This document shows, one piece after another, positions 7,680-15,546 of a stretch of DNA of 42,559 nucleotides. The notes beneath the pieces were generated by a model. It made no database searches. It saw only the letters and a list, made by a program, of their open reading frames with translations, and was not told the origin of the DNA. A program made the translations under genes and the position numbers. The DNA lies in NCBI GenBank assembly GCA_946625675.1, contig CAMOTI010000137.1, forward strand, positions 1 through 42,559, written 5' to 3'. How positions within the stretch are numbered: position 1 is the stretch's first letter; each line of letters opens with the position of its first letter. The stretch comes from an uncultured Prevotellaceae bacterium. GTDB taxonomy: Bacteria; Bacteroidota; Bacteroidia; Bacteroidales; Bacteroidaceae.

Positions 7680-9218
7680 TTATGTGTTGTTGCTGAGAAT
7701 GCGGTAGACGAGGTCCATGTCGATATGTTGTCTGACGTGGTCGGCGAGGAGGTTGTACTGCTGGTCTTTGTAGGCATGGATGTCAAAGGGTTGGTCTTTC
7801 TCCTTGATTTTGTGTTCGAAAGGCCGTAGTATCCGTTCGATGAAGGAAGGGTTGTCGAGGATTCCGTGTATGTAGGTGCCCATGCATCGGTTGCCGTCGG
7901 TCCATCCATCGTGGTTTCCGTCTTCGATGAGCGTGAGCGGCCTGATAGACAATGTGTCCGCGTCGTCGTTGAGCGTGGTTTGTCCCATATGTATTTCGTA
8001 GCCTTCGAGCAGCGGTTCATTTGGTTCGTCGGCGAGGTGGAATCGTGTCTGCCTTGTGGTCTTGTCGGATGTGATGACGGTGGTGATTGGCAGCAGGTTG
8101 AGTCCGGGTATTCGGTCGATGGCGCCTTCGTGGTGTTGTGGATCGCAGATGTCCGTCCCAAGCATCTGGTATCCTCCGCATATTCCGAGCACTGTGGTCC
8201 CTTCCCTGTGGGCACGTATGATGGCTTGTGCCGCACCGTTTCTGCGGATCTCATAGAGGTCGGCTATGGTGGACTTGGTGCCGGGCAGAATGATGATGTC
8301 CGCCTTGCTTATGTCGTCCGTATTGTTTGTGTAAAAGAGATGTACGCGCGGGTCGCGCTCGAGCACGTTGAAGTCCGTGAAGTTGGAAATATGGCGTAGG
8401 AGGATGACCGCCACGTTGACCATTCCTTCCTGCGCGTGCATGGCTTTCTGAGCCAGGTCCACGCTGTCTTCCTCCTCCACGTGTATGTTGTTGAAATAGG
8501 GAATGACCCCGAGCACTGGCACCTGGCAGATGTCCTCCATCATTCGCCGTCCGTCGTCGAAGAGCCTCATGTCGCCTCGAAACTTGTTGATAATGATGCC
8601 TTTGATTCGTCTGCGGTCCTCGGGCGTCTGGAGCATGATGCTTCCGTAGACGGAGGCGAATACGCCACCTCGGTCGATGTCGCCCACGATAAAGACGTCA
8701 GCGTCGGCGTGCCGTGCCATGGGCATGTTGACGAGGTCTGTGTCTCTGAGGTTGATTTCGCTGATGCTGCCTGCCCCTTCCATAACGATTGGGTTGAAGC
8801 GGCTGGCGAGTCGGTCGTAGGCGTTGCAGACGGCCTGTCTGAGCTCTTCCCTGCCATCCTTTCGGAAGTAGTCGTATGCGTCGCGGTTGCCTATGGGCTT
8901 TCCGTTGAGCACCACCTGTGATGTGTGGTCGCTTTGCGGCTTGAGCAGCAGCGGGTTCATGTCGGTGTGGCAGGGGATGCCTGCAGCCTCCGCCTGCACG
9001 GCCTGTGCCCGTCCGATTTCCAGTCCTTCGGGTGTGGCATAGGAGTTAAGCGCCATGTTCTGTGCCTTGAACGGTGCTGGGTGATAGCCGTCCTGGAGAA
9101 AGATGCGGCATAGGGCAGCTGCGATGACGCTCTTACCCACGTCGCTGCCAGTGCCTGCCAGCATGAGAGGACTTAGCTTAGTTTGAGGTTTGAAATTTGA
9201 GGTTTGAGGTTTAACCAT
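7680..9218 (-). CDS. cobQ: cobyric acid synthase CobQ/CbiP
   Basis: Glutamine-dependent amidase that amidates carboxylates b, d, e and g of adenosylcobyrinic acid a,c-diamide. The 512-residue product has an N-terminal dethiobiotin-synthetase-like ATPase (P-loop AGTGSDVGKS near residue 22, then FKAQNMALNS). The C-terminal class-I glutaminase has its nucleophile in LGICGGYQMLG, with YEIHMGQT and MGTYIHGI. The start is unusual: residues 4-15 are encoded by a period-7 spacer array, and the only later Met (9164) would leave too little sequence before the P-loop strand, so I keep the ATG at 9218. It lies 51 bases downstream of the adenosyltransferase gene. Confidence 0.96.
   Translation of the reverse strand: MVKPQTSNFKPQTKLSPLMLAGTGSDVGKSVIAAALCRIFLQDGYHPAPFKAQNMALNSYATPEGLEIGRAQAVQAEAAGIPCHTDMNPLLLKPQSDHTSQVVLNGKPIGNRDAYDYFRKDGREELRQAVCNAYDRLASRFNPIVMEGAGSISEINLRDTDLVNMPMARHADADVFIVGDIDRGGVFASVYGSIMLQTPEDRRRIKGIIINKFRGDMRLFDDGRRMMEDICQVPVLGVIPYFNNIHVEEEDSVDLAQKAMHAQEGMVNVAVILLRHISNFTDFNVLERDPRVHLFYTNNTDDISKADIIILPGTKSTIADLYEIRRNGAAQAIIRAHREGTTVLGICGGYQMLGTDICDPQHHEGAIDRIPGLNLLPITTVITSDKTTRQTRFHLADEPNEPLLEGYEIHMGQTTLNDDADTLSIRPLTLIEDGNHDGWTDGNRCMGTYIHGILDNPSFIERILRPFEHKIKEKDQPFDIHAYKDQQYNLLADHVRQHIDMDLVYRILSNNT
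9182..9216. repeat. period-7 heptamer array (TTTGAGG/TTTGAAA) overlapping the cobQ start
   Basis: On the plus strand TTTGAGG, TTTGAAA, TTTGAGG, TTTGAGG, TTTAACC run in register up to the cobQ start codon. The array is therefore translated as part of the cobQ N-terminus. Confidence 0.7.
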
Positions 9219-9269
9219 GCGGACGGGGGCTTGAATTTATAGTTTATAGGGGATGTATTGAAGAGGAAT

Positions 9270-9785
9270 TTAGTTACAAGACGCCCCACGGGGCGTCTCT
9301 ACAGCAAGGATGAAGAGGTAGTCGGAGAGGCGGTTGAGGAAACGGAGTATGGCTGGATTGACAGATTGCTGGCGGTTGAGAGCCCAGAGTCGCCGCTCCG
9401 CGGTCCGTGCGGTGGTGCGTGCGAGATGGAGCCATGTGGTCAGTTCGTCCTCGCCAGGTAGGATGAAGCAGGGACGGACGTTGGCAGCCTCGATGGCTTT
9501 CTCCATTTGCAGTGTGAGCTCCTCCACGTGGAGCTTGCGCGGATTCTCTGCTCCATCGGGGGTGGCCACGTGGCTCATGACGGTCATCAGCTCCCGCTGG
9601 ATGCTGCAGAGGAGTGTCAGCTCAGAGGCGGGACGCGTCCATTTCACGCGTATCATGCCCAGGAGGGTGGTCAGATGGTCGAGTTGGCCGTTGGTTTCGA
9701 TATGTATGTCGTCCTTGTCGACACGGACCCCTCCGCGGAGGGAGGTCTGCCCGAGGTCGCCGGTTTTTGTCGTGACTGATTTCAT
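9270..9785 (-). CDS. pduO: PduO-type ATP:cob(I)alamin adenosyltransferase
   Basis: Transfers the adenosyl group of ATP to the cob(I)alt centre of corrinoids. The 171-residue product has the PduO/MMAB ATP motif TKTGDLGQTSLRGG at residues 6-19, then NGQLDHLTTLLG, ARTTARTAERRLWALN and LNRLSDYLFILA. The last ten codons (VETPRGASCN) come from a GTAGAGACGCC palindromic repeat, so the natural C-terminus was probably altered when that repeat arrived. It lies between cbiA and cobQ, the right point in the late pathway. Often annotated cobO, but it is not the CobA/CobO P-loop type. Confidence 0.95.
   Translation of the reverse strand: MKSVTTKTGDLGQTSLRGGVRVDKDDIHIETNGQLDHLTTLLGMIRVKWTRPASELTLLCSIQRELMTVMSHVATPDGAENPRKLHVEELTLQMEKAIEAANVRPCFILPGEDELTTWLHLARTTARTAERRLWALNRQQSVNPAILRFLNRLSDYLFILAVETPRGASCN
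9279..9304. repeat. GTAGAGACGC-type palindrome inside the adenosyltransferase 3' end
   Basis: AGACGCCCCACGGGGCGTCT with the flank CTAC is a nearly perfect palindrome. It forms the last coding stretch of the minus-strand adenosyltransferase gene. Four relatives lie at 11249, 34036, 37895 and 38101. Confidence 0.8.
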
Positions 9786-9869
9786 GATGGGGGTTTATAG
9801 GATTAATGGGGTTAATGGGCTGAATGGGGGTGATGGAAGCCTTTTGCATGACTATAGTCCGAAGGCGTC

Positions 9870-11168
9870 TTACCAGTACCGTCCGAAGGTGTCTTGCCAG
9901 TACCAATGGGTATAGGATGCAAGGACATTGCCTTTTTGGATGATGGGGCAGTTGACGGGTTCTCCCCGTGCATTGAGCACCGAGGTGACGGACGGCGGTG
10001 TGGTTTCGAAGAACTGTGAGTAGTGGAACTCATGTCCGCGGTATTTCTTGCCGTCGAGGGTCCACTGGCGATAGCCGAGCGAGAGTCGGCGGTCGGCGGT
10101 GCGTGCCGTAATGGTGTAGGGGAGTACTCCGCACATAGGAAAGTCGCCTTCGTCGGTCAGGATTCGTTCGCAGAGATACATCATGCCGCCACATTCAGCG
10201 ATGACGTGCCCGCCTTTGTCGGCGTAGTTCTTGATGCAGGTTCTTGTATTTGAGGCTTTAGCAAGCGCTTCCGCGTGCTTCTCGGGATAGCCTCCAGGCA
10301 GATAGAGCAGGTCCGTGTCGTCCAGGAAGACTTCGTCGAGTTCCGGGTTGAAAAAACAGATGTCTGCTGAGCTCATGATGTCGAGGGTGTTCTGATAGAT
10401 GAAGGAGAAGGCCTCGGGTGAGCGTGCGATGGCGATGCGCCGGAATGGAATTTGTGACGGACGGCCGGCGGCAGGAGCGGACGGCAGGAGGGGGGCTCTC
10501 TCTGTGATGCGGAGCAGTTCCTTCCAGTCGATATGCTGGCTGATGAGGTCGGCAAGGGCATAGAAAGTCTGCCCGTCGGATGCTATGTCGGAGAAGTCGA
10601 GACCGAGATAGCGTTCACCAGTCTCAGCCACCTTGCTTTTCGGCAGGCACCCCAGACAGGGGATGCCGATGTCGTGGCACACTTCCCGGAGCATCTGCTG
10701 GTGGCGTTCCGATCCCACTTTGTTGAATATGACCCCGGCAACGGAGATGTCATTACGGAAGTCGGCGAACCCTTTGATGAGTGCAGCCATGGAGTAGGCG
10801 GCCGACCGTGCGTCGACGACGAGGATGACGGGGAGTCGCAGCAGCCGTGCGATGTCGTAGGCTGAGCCGCGTTCATGGTCGTATCCGTCGAAGAGTCCCA
10901 TCATGCCTTCCACGATACAGACATCGGCGTTGTCGGTATATTTCTGGTAGATATGGCGCACATGATCTTCCGGAGCCATGAAGAGGTCGAGGTTCACGCT
11001 TGGCCTTCCGCATACGTCCGCATGGAACTTCGTGTCGATATAGTCCGGTCCGCATTTCATCGGCTGGACGGAGCGTCCTTCGCGCCTCAGCAACGCCATC
11101 AGTCCCCTGGCGACGGTGGTCTTACCGCTGCCGCTCATGGGCGCTGCAATGAGGAAGGAACTGGGCAT
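9870..11168 (-). CDS. cbiA: cobyrinate a,c-diamide synthase CbiA/CobB
   Basis: Cytosolic ATP- and glutamine-dependent amidase of the corrin a and c side chains. The 432-residue product begins MPSSFLIAAPMSGSGKTT, with the P-loop at about residues 9-17, followed by MKCGPDYID. IVEGMMGLFDG is the conserved Walker-B-like block. The C-terminal glutaminase has LYLPGGYPE, its Cys in VIAECGGMMYL, and HEFHYS. The frame stays open to 11543, but everything upstream of 11168 lies in a repeat-filled spacer and the preceding CHAT gene, so the ATG at 11168 is the start. It is the first cobalamin gene of this arm, with no riboswitch in the 98 bases before it. Confidence 0.96.
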   Translation of the reverse strand: MPSSFLIAAPMSGSGKTTVARGLMALLRREGRSVQPMKCGPDYIDTKFHADVCGRPSVNLDLFMAPEDHVRHIYQKYTDNADVCIVEGMMGLFDGYDHERGSAYDIARLLRLPVILVVDARSAAYSMAALIKGFADFRNDISVAGVIFNKVGSERHQQMLREVCHDIGIPCLGCLPKSKVAETGERYLGLDFSDIASDGQTFYALADLISQHIDWKELLRITERAPLLPSAPAAGRPSQIPFRRIAIARSPEAFSFIYQNTLDIMSSADICFFNPELDEVFLDDTDLLYLPGGYPEKHAEALAKASNTRTCIKNYADKGGHVIAECGGMMYLCERILTDEGDFPMCGVLPYTITARTADRRLSLGYRQWTLDGKKYRGHEFHYSQFFETTPPSVTSVLNARGEPVNCPIIQKGNVLASYTHWYWQDTFGRYW

Positions 11169-11174
11169 TTTTTG

Positions 11175-11209
11175 AGTGAAAAGTGAATAGTGAAAAGTGA
11201 ATAGTGTAT
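11175..11209. repeat. period-7 heptamer spacer (AGTGAAA/AGTGAAT)
   Basis: Just upstream of cbiA: AGTGAAA, AGTGAAT, AGTGAAA, AGTGAAT, AGTGTAT. It is the same repeat as at 7584-7618. Confidence 0.75.
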
Positions 11210-11248
11210 TTACTCTTGGTGATGGGCTTCGAAACGGTTGCAGGGAAA

Positions 11249-11270
11249 ACGCCCCGCGGGGTGTCTCTAC
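11249..11270. repeat. GTAGAGAC palindrome providing the stop of a CHAT gene
   Basis: ACGCCCCGCGGGGTGT plus CTCTAC. On the minus strand the TAG of GTAGAGAC is the stop codon of the 978-residue CHAT gene. The GC stem is followed by TTTT on the minus strand, so it could also act as that gene's terminator. Confidence 0.75.
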
Positions 11271-14203
11271 TTTGCGTCGAGGAGGATGAAAGCAGCCCAG
11301 AAACGGGGGTTGTTGAACTTTCCTTCCTCTGTGGTTCTGAGATGCTGCTGTGCTGCGATGAACGCATCGTGCTTGGACTTTCCTGCGGTCAGGTTCTTGT
11401 AGAAGTTGTCCATAAGGATATGTGTGGCAGTGTCGTCCACCTTCCAGAGGCTCATGAGCAGGGTGTTGGCCCCCGCCTTCTTGAATCCCCGCTGCAGTCC
11501 GAAGACGCCGTCGCCGGTGATGTCGCCCAGTCCGGTCTGGCATGCAGACATGACGACGAGGTCCATCCCCCTGAAGTCCAACTGTGAGATTTCCTCAGCC
11601 GTGAGTATGCCGTCTTCCGTGTTTTTCGGCAGTTGTGCCCCTCTGATGGATGTGTTGGCTCCAGCCAGCAGCAGTCCTGAGCGTGCCATGCCCGGGTCCT
11701 CGAGTGTGGATGATCGGGTGTCGGCTTGAAGGAAGTACACGTTCTTGAGCCGCTTGGTCTCCTTGTCGGTCCAGAAAAAGCCGTGTGTGGCGATGTGCAG
11801 CAGGTCGATTCCTTTTCCCGATAGCGACTTGAATGACGCCTCCGTCCCTTCAGACATGGTGAGAAGGGTGTTTTTGATTTTAGCCGACGACAGCATCTTT
11901 CCGATGTCGCTTGCCTCTTCCTTCGTGGCCGGCAGATATGATATGCCGGCACGCAGCCCGATATCCTCGGGGTCGGACTTGACTGCCTCCGCCTTCAGCT
12001 TCTCTTCTTCGGATGCGTATTGCACCGTCCCTTTTGTCATGATGTTCACGTCCGTGTCGTATTCCAGGCCTCCATAGACCACGGCAGTTCTGATCGGCTT
12101 TCTCTTTTGGCTCTCAGCCAGGTAGCGAGTGGACGAAAGACGGTAGTACTCTTTGGTGTCGGCCAGTTTCCCGTTTCCGCCTATGGCGGGGAGGTATTCT
12201 ATGCCAATCCGATAGAGCTCGCCGTCGGGTGCGAAGAATATGCGTTTCTTGTCTTTCACCAAATTGAGTACGGGCTCCCATACAGCTTTTGTAAGCTCGT
12301 CCGTGGCATATACGTCTTTTGCCATGATGGACCTGATTTCCTCTTCGTCTGCCAGCAGCACAATCTGTGGCGATTTCATCTCGGATGTGAGCACATAAGC
12401 GAGGTAGCTGATTTTCTCCTCTTTGTTGAGATAGCGAATGAACTCCACGGCCGCGTCGCTGGACTTGAGTCCTTTCTGCACATCTTTCCATTTGATTTTC
12501 AGGTTGCTGGTGTAGTCGCCAAACTCCTGCGACAAAGATGACAACTGCCTTTCCAGCTGCACCACCTCCCTGAAGAGCGAGTCGGCCTCCGCCCCTCGCT
12601 GCGCCCTTGGCAGCTGCATGAGTTTTTGCAGTTGGTGCCTGCTGTTGGAGAGCCGTTTGTAGTTCTCTATGGCCTGCTGGTTGCCGCTCTCCTGTATGAG
12701 CCTCATCATCTCAATGTCGCTGTTGAGCAGCAGTCCTTTTCCGAGCAGCATGCCGTTATATGCGTTCTCCACGAGTGCGTTCGACTTGAACGTGGCTGCA
12801 TACAGGTTCATGACCTCATACCATGCGTTTTTAGATGCCCATAGTTTTTTTCGTTCCACAACGGAGAGTCCCGGGAAAGCTTCGAGAATATAGTCAGTGA
12901 ACCGCCTGGTGGCTTCTGTCCCATATTTTTCCACATCATCCTGCTGGTTCAGGAAAAAAGCCGCGAAGGCGATGTTCTCCTGAGTGTGTATGCAAAAGGG
13001 ATGGTTGGGTTCCAGCACCTGCTGTCCGATTTTGTCCGCCTGATGCGCATATTTCAGCGCATCCTCAAAGTTCCCCGTTGAAATGCAATAGTATGCCATG
13101 TTGTTGAGCGACAAGATGTAGTCAGGGTGTGACGGTCCGAAGACAGCCTCTACGATTTGTAGGTTTGCCTTTTGCATCTTCAGCGCGTTGTCATAGTGCT
13201 GGGCAAAATAATTGTATTTTGCGATATCTGCGACAATGTTTGCACAGTTGTGGTTGATCATGCTGCCGTATTTCGCTCTCTGGATATTCAGAGCCTCCAT
13301 CGCCATCATGAGTGCGTTTTCCGGATTTCCATTGGCAACATAATTGGCATGGTTGGTGAGAGACTGTGCGTAGGAGGGCGAGTCCTTTCCTACGGTCTTC
13401 TCTTTCAGCTTGAGCACCTGCCTGCTGATTCTCAACGCTTCATGGTTGTTTCCCAGTTGGAAATTGATGGCGGCAAGGTTGGATAGTGCGATGGCGTAGC
13501 TGTTGGATTCGGTGTCGTTGTTTTTCTCATGGATTTGCAATGCCATGTTGCAGAGCCTTATCGCCTCGCTGTGGTTGCCCAGGTCGCTGTAGTACACAGA
13601 CAGGTTGCTGAGCCTGATGGCATACCGGCTGCTTTCCTTTCCGTCGGTTTTTTCAGCGATGGCCAGTGCCTCGTTGGTGAGGTTGATGGCCTCTTGGTAG
13701 TGGCCGAGTGCCTCATGGGTTTTCGCCAGCAGGGATAGCGAGTTGGCATAGGATGGATGTTCTGTTCCCAGGTATTGTTTCCTGAGTTGCAGCGCATCCT
13801 GCCCCAGACTGAGCGCCTCCCTGTATTTCCCGATGTCGAAGCAGTCGATCGACATGGATGAGTATGCACTTGCCAGCATGGTGTATGTGCTGTTTCTCAG
13901 TTGTTCCACCTCCTTCATCTGCTGGTCGCACTGGTTGCTGTACGTCAGTGCTTTCTCCAGGTGGCTGACGGCGAGCGAGTCGTCCTTTGTGAGCAGGCTG
14001 TCGCCCAGCTTCATGTGGTTGAGCATGAGGACAAACGCCGACTCCTTGGTGATGGGGCTTGCCTTTAGCAACTCAATGGATTTTTGGTATTGACCGGCCT
14101 GGTAGAGTTGCACCGCCTGGTTGAAAGTGGTCGTGTTCTGTGCGTCTGCAGCCACCGGGAATATGAGCAGGACGACCGCTGCTATGAGGTTTCTGATGGT
14201 CAT
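11267..14203 (-). CDS. exported TPR-CHAT caspase-like protein (second of operon)
   Basis: A 978-residue protein with a cleavable signal peptide (MTIRNLIAAVVLLIF, then ADAQ). About eight tetratricopeptide-like units cover residues 30-450, with recurring 42-residue spacing and motifs such as YANSLSLLAKTHEALGHYQEAI. A linker leads to a C-terminal CHAT domain (about 650-978). The caspase-type dyad is intact: His about 807 in HIATHGFF and Cys about 888 in VMSACQTGLG; the ending RFWAAFILL is also typical. CHAT proteins are cysteine peptidases related to caspases and separase, and TPRs usually bind a partner or substrate. Export puts this one in the periplasm or outside. I chose the ATG at 14203 because the signal peptide begins there. 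It follows an unknown exported protein by 25 bases. Substrate and trigger are unknown. Confidence 0.9.
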   Translation of the reverse strand: MTIRNLIAAVVLLIFPVAADAQNTTTFNQAVQLYQAGQYQKSIELLKASPITKESAFVLMLNHMKLGDSLLTKDDSLAVSHLEKALTYSNQCDQQMKEVEQLRNSTYTMLASAYSSMSIDCFDIGKYREALSLGQDALQLRKQYLGTEHPSYANSLSLLAKTHEALGHYQEAINLTNEALAIAEKTDGKESSRYAIRLSNLSVYYSDLGNHSEAIRLCNMALQIHEKNNDTESNSYAIALSNLAAINFQLGNNHEALRISRQVLKLKEKTVGKDSPSYAQSLTNHANYVANGNPENALMMAMEALNIQRAKYGSMINHNCANIVADIAKYNYFAQHYDNALKMQKANLQIVEAVFGPSHPDYILSLNNMAYYCISTGNFEDALKYAHQADKIGQQVLEPNHPFCIHTQENIAFAAFFLNQQDDVEKYGTEATRRFTDYILEAFPGLSVVERKKLWASKNAWYEVMNLYAATFKSNALVENAYNGMLLGKGLLLNSDIEMMRLIQESGNQQAIENYKRLSNSRHQLQKLMQLPRAQRGAEADSLFREVVQLERQLSSLSQEFGDYTSNLKIKWKDVQKGLKSSDAAVEFIRYLNKEEKISYLAYVLTSEMKSPQIVLLADEEEIRSIMAKDVYATDELTKAVWEPVLNLVKDKKRIFFAPDGELYRIGIEYLPAIGGNGKLADTKEYYRLSSTRYLAESQKRKPIRTAVVYGGLEYDTDVNIMTKGTVQYASEEEKLKAEAVKSDPEDIGLRAGISYLPATKEEASDIGKMLSSAKIKNTLLTMSEGTEASFKSLSGKGIDLLHIATHGFFWTDKETKRLKNVYFLQADTRSSTLEDPGMARSGLLLAGANTSIRGAQLPKNTEDGILTAEEISQLDFRGMDLVVMSACQTGLGDITGDGVFGLQRGFKKAGANTLLMSLWKVDDTATHILMDNFYKNLTAGKSKHDAFIAAQQHLRTTEEGKFNNPRFWAAFILLDAK

Positions 14204-14228
14204 GAGATGGATGATGAAGTTCAAATTT

Positions 14229-15410
14229 CTATTTTCTGAGACTTTTTGCGTCGAGCTTGACATCCTCGAGGAAAGAATAATAAGGAGTCTCAAGCACGGT
14301 GACGAGACATTTCTTTCCGTTCTGGACGAGGTTTTGCGTGATGCTTTGTTTCAGCTGGCGTGATATGTTCTGCTTGCTGGTTCTTCGCCGTTTCCAGTCG
14401 GCCTTCCAGTTGGCCTCAAACTCGGGTGTGACGGTGCATGTCTCCTTGAGGTTCATGGTGACCATATACTCTCCGGTACCCCAGCAGTCGCTGTAGTTGC
14501 CGTCGGCATCGCGCACGCCGATATAGCTTCTTGGCACGATGAAGCAGTCGCCCGCCATCTCGATGTCGCTGACCTTGTTGGAGGCCCGTCCGCGTATGAA
14601 CCGGAACACGCCGTCCGTGTCGAGGTCTGGCTTGTTGATAGGCACTTTCATGAAGAAGGAGCCCAGTTCCTGGTTGCTGTGCACCTGGATGGCCTGGTTG
14701 ATCCATGATGATGTGATTTTCGTGTCGATCTCGAGGTTGAGCACCCCGCGGTCCTCGAACGAGAACTCCTGCTGCCGCTGAGAGTAAGGGCAGTTCTCGT
14801 TTGGCAGGTCGCAGTATTTGGGGTTGAATATGAGCGTGTCGAGTTCGAGCTCGAACTTGGAGTGTCGTATGATGTTCTGCAGCGCGAGCTCCGAGTCCTT
14901 GAGATGTGTGGAAACGTAGATGACGGTGTCGGGTCCCCTCATCTGCAGGCATGTGAACCCGTTGAACGACATACCGCTTGGATCCATGGCGCTGGTGGTG
15001 GACACCTGTGAGTAGAAGTCGTTGACGTTCTTGATGGTGGTGATCTTCTTCTCGAATACGCTCTCTTTCTCAACGAGTTTCCTCCATTCCGGCTTCTTGC
15101 TCTTCAGTGCGTTGAATAGGATGTCGACGCCGGTGGATATGATGGTGGAGACGGTGGATGACACAAGTCCCATGGACTGTGCCTTCAGCACGTTGTATGT
15201 GTCGTTGAGCACCCCGCGGGTGTTGTCGGTGGCAGAGGTCAGTTCTTTGTTCCATGCCTCACTGATTCTGTCGGATACTTTGGAGTCCTGGCGCAGTGCC
15301 AGGTCGTAGCGTATGACGTCGTGTGTCTTGTCGGCTGTGGCCGGTGTCTGTGCTGAGAGCGGGGCAGAGAGGGCTGTCAGCAGGATGAGTGGGAGAAGGA
15401 GTTTATTCAT
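14229..15410 (-). CDS. exported protein of unknown function between two CHAT genes
   Basis: A 393-residue protein with a signal peptide (MNKLLLPLILLTALSAPLSAQ). The mature part starts helical (about residues 30-130, with a hydrophobic stretch SMGLVSSTVSTIISTGVDILF near 80-100). It continues into a beta-rich region with several Cys (CLQM, PKYCDLPNENCPYSQ, GDCFIVP, YSDCWGTGEY) that could form disulfides in the periplasm. The tail is basic (KADWKRRRTSKQ). I do not recognise the family. Its position between two exported CHAT genes suggests it is a partner, substrate or regulator of them. The conserved-looking GDCFIVPRSYIGVRDADGNYSDCW segment would be the best search query. Confidence 0.75.
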   Translation of the reverse strand: MNKLLLPLILLTALSAPLSAQTPATADKTHDVIRYDLALRQDSKVSDRISEAWNKELTSATDNTRGVLNDTYNVLKAQSMGLVSSTVSTIISTGVDILFNALKSKKPEWRKLVEKESVFEKKITTIKNVNDFYSQVSTTSAMDPSGMSFNGFTCLQMRGPDTVIYVSTHLKDSELALQNIIRHSKFELELDTLIFNPKYCDLPNENCPYSQRQQEFSFEDRGVLNLEIDTKITSSWINQAIQVHSNQELGSFFMKVPINKPDLDTDGVFRFIRGRASNKVSDIEMAGDCFIVPRSYIGVRDADGNYSDCWGTGEYMVTMNLKETCTVTPEFEANWKADWKRRRTSKQNISRQLKQSITQNLVQNGKKCLVTVLETPYYSFLEDVKLDAKSLRK

Positions 15411-15445
15411 ATTTTTTTATGTTTTTTTTCTAGATGATATAGATT

Positions 15446-15479
15446 TTCTAGAAATTCTAGATGTTCTAGATATTCTAGA
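15446..15479. repeat. period-9 tandem repeat of TTCTAGA
   Basis: TTCTAGA starts at 15446, 15455, 15464 and 15473, exactly nine bases apart, separated by two variable bases. It lies in the spacer between two genes of the CHAT operon. Confidence 0.85.
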
Positions 15480-15500
15480 AGTTTTTGCGGAGTAACTATA

Positions 15501-15546
15501 AATTTCAAATTTCAAATTTCAAACTTCAAATTTCAAATTCTCAAAT
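15501..15546. repeat. period-7 tandem repeat of AATTTCA
   Basis: AATTTCA, AATTTCA, AATTTCA, AACTTCA, AATTTCA, AATTCTC run in register to the 3' end of the first CHAT gene. The last units touch its stop codon. Confidence 0.85.

Noticed and set aside
11169-11543. N-terminal extension of cbiA
   Set aside because: The extension reads through heptamers, a palindrome and the end of the CHAT gene; the conserved P-loop N-terminus begins at 11168.
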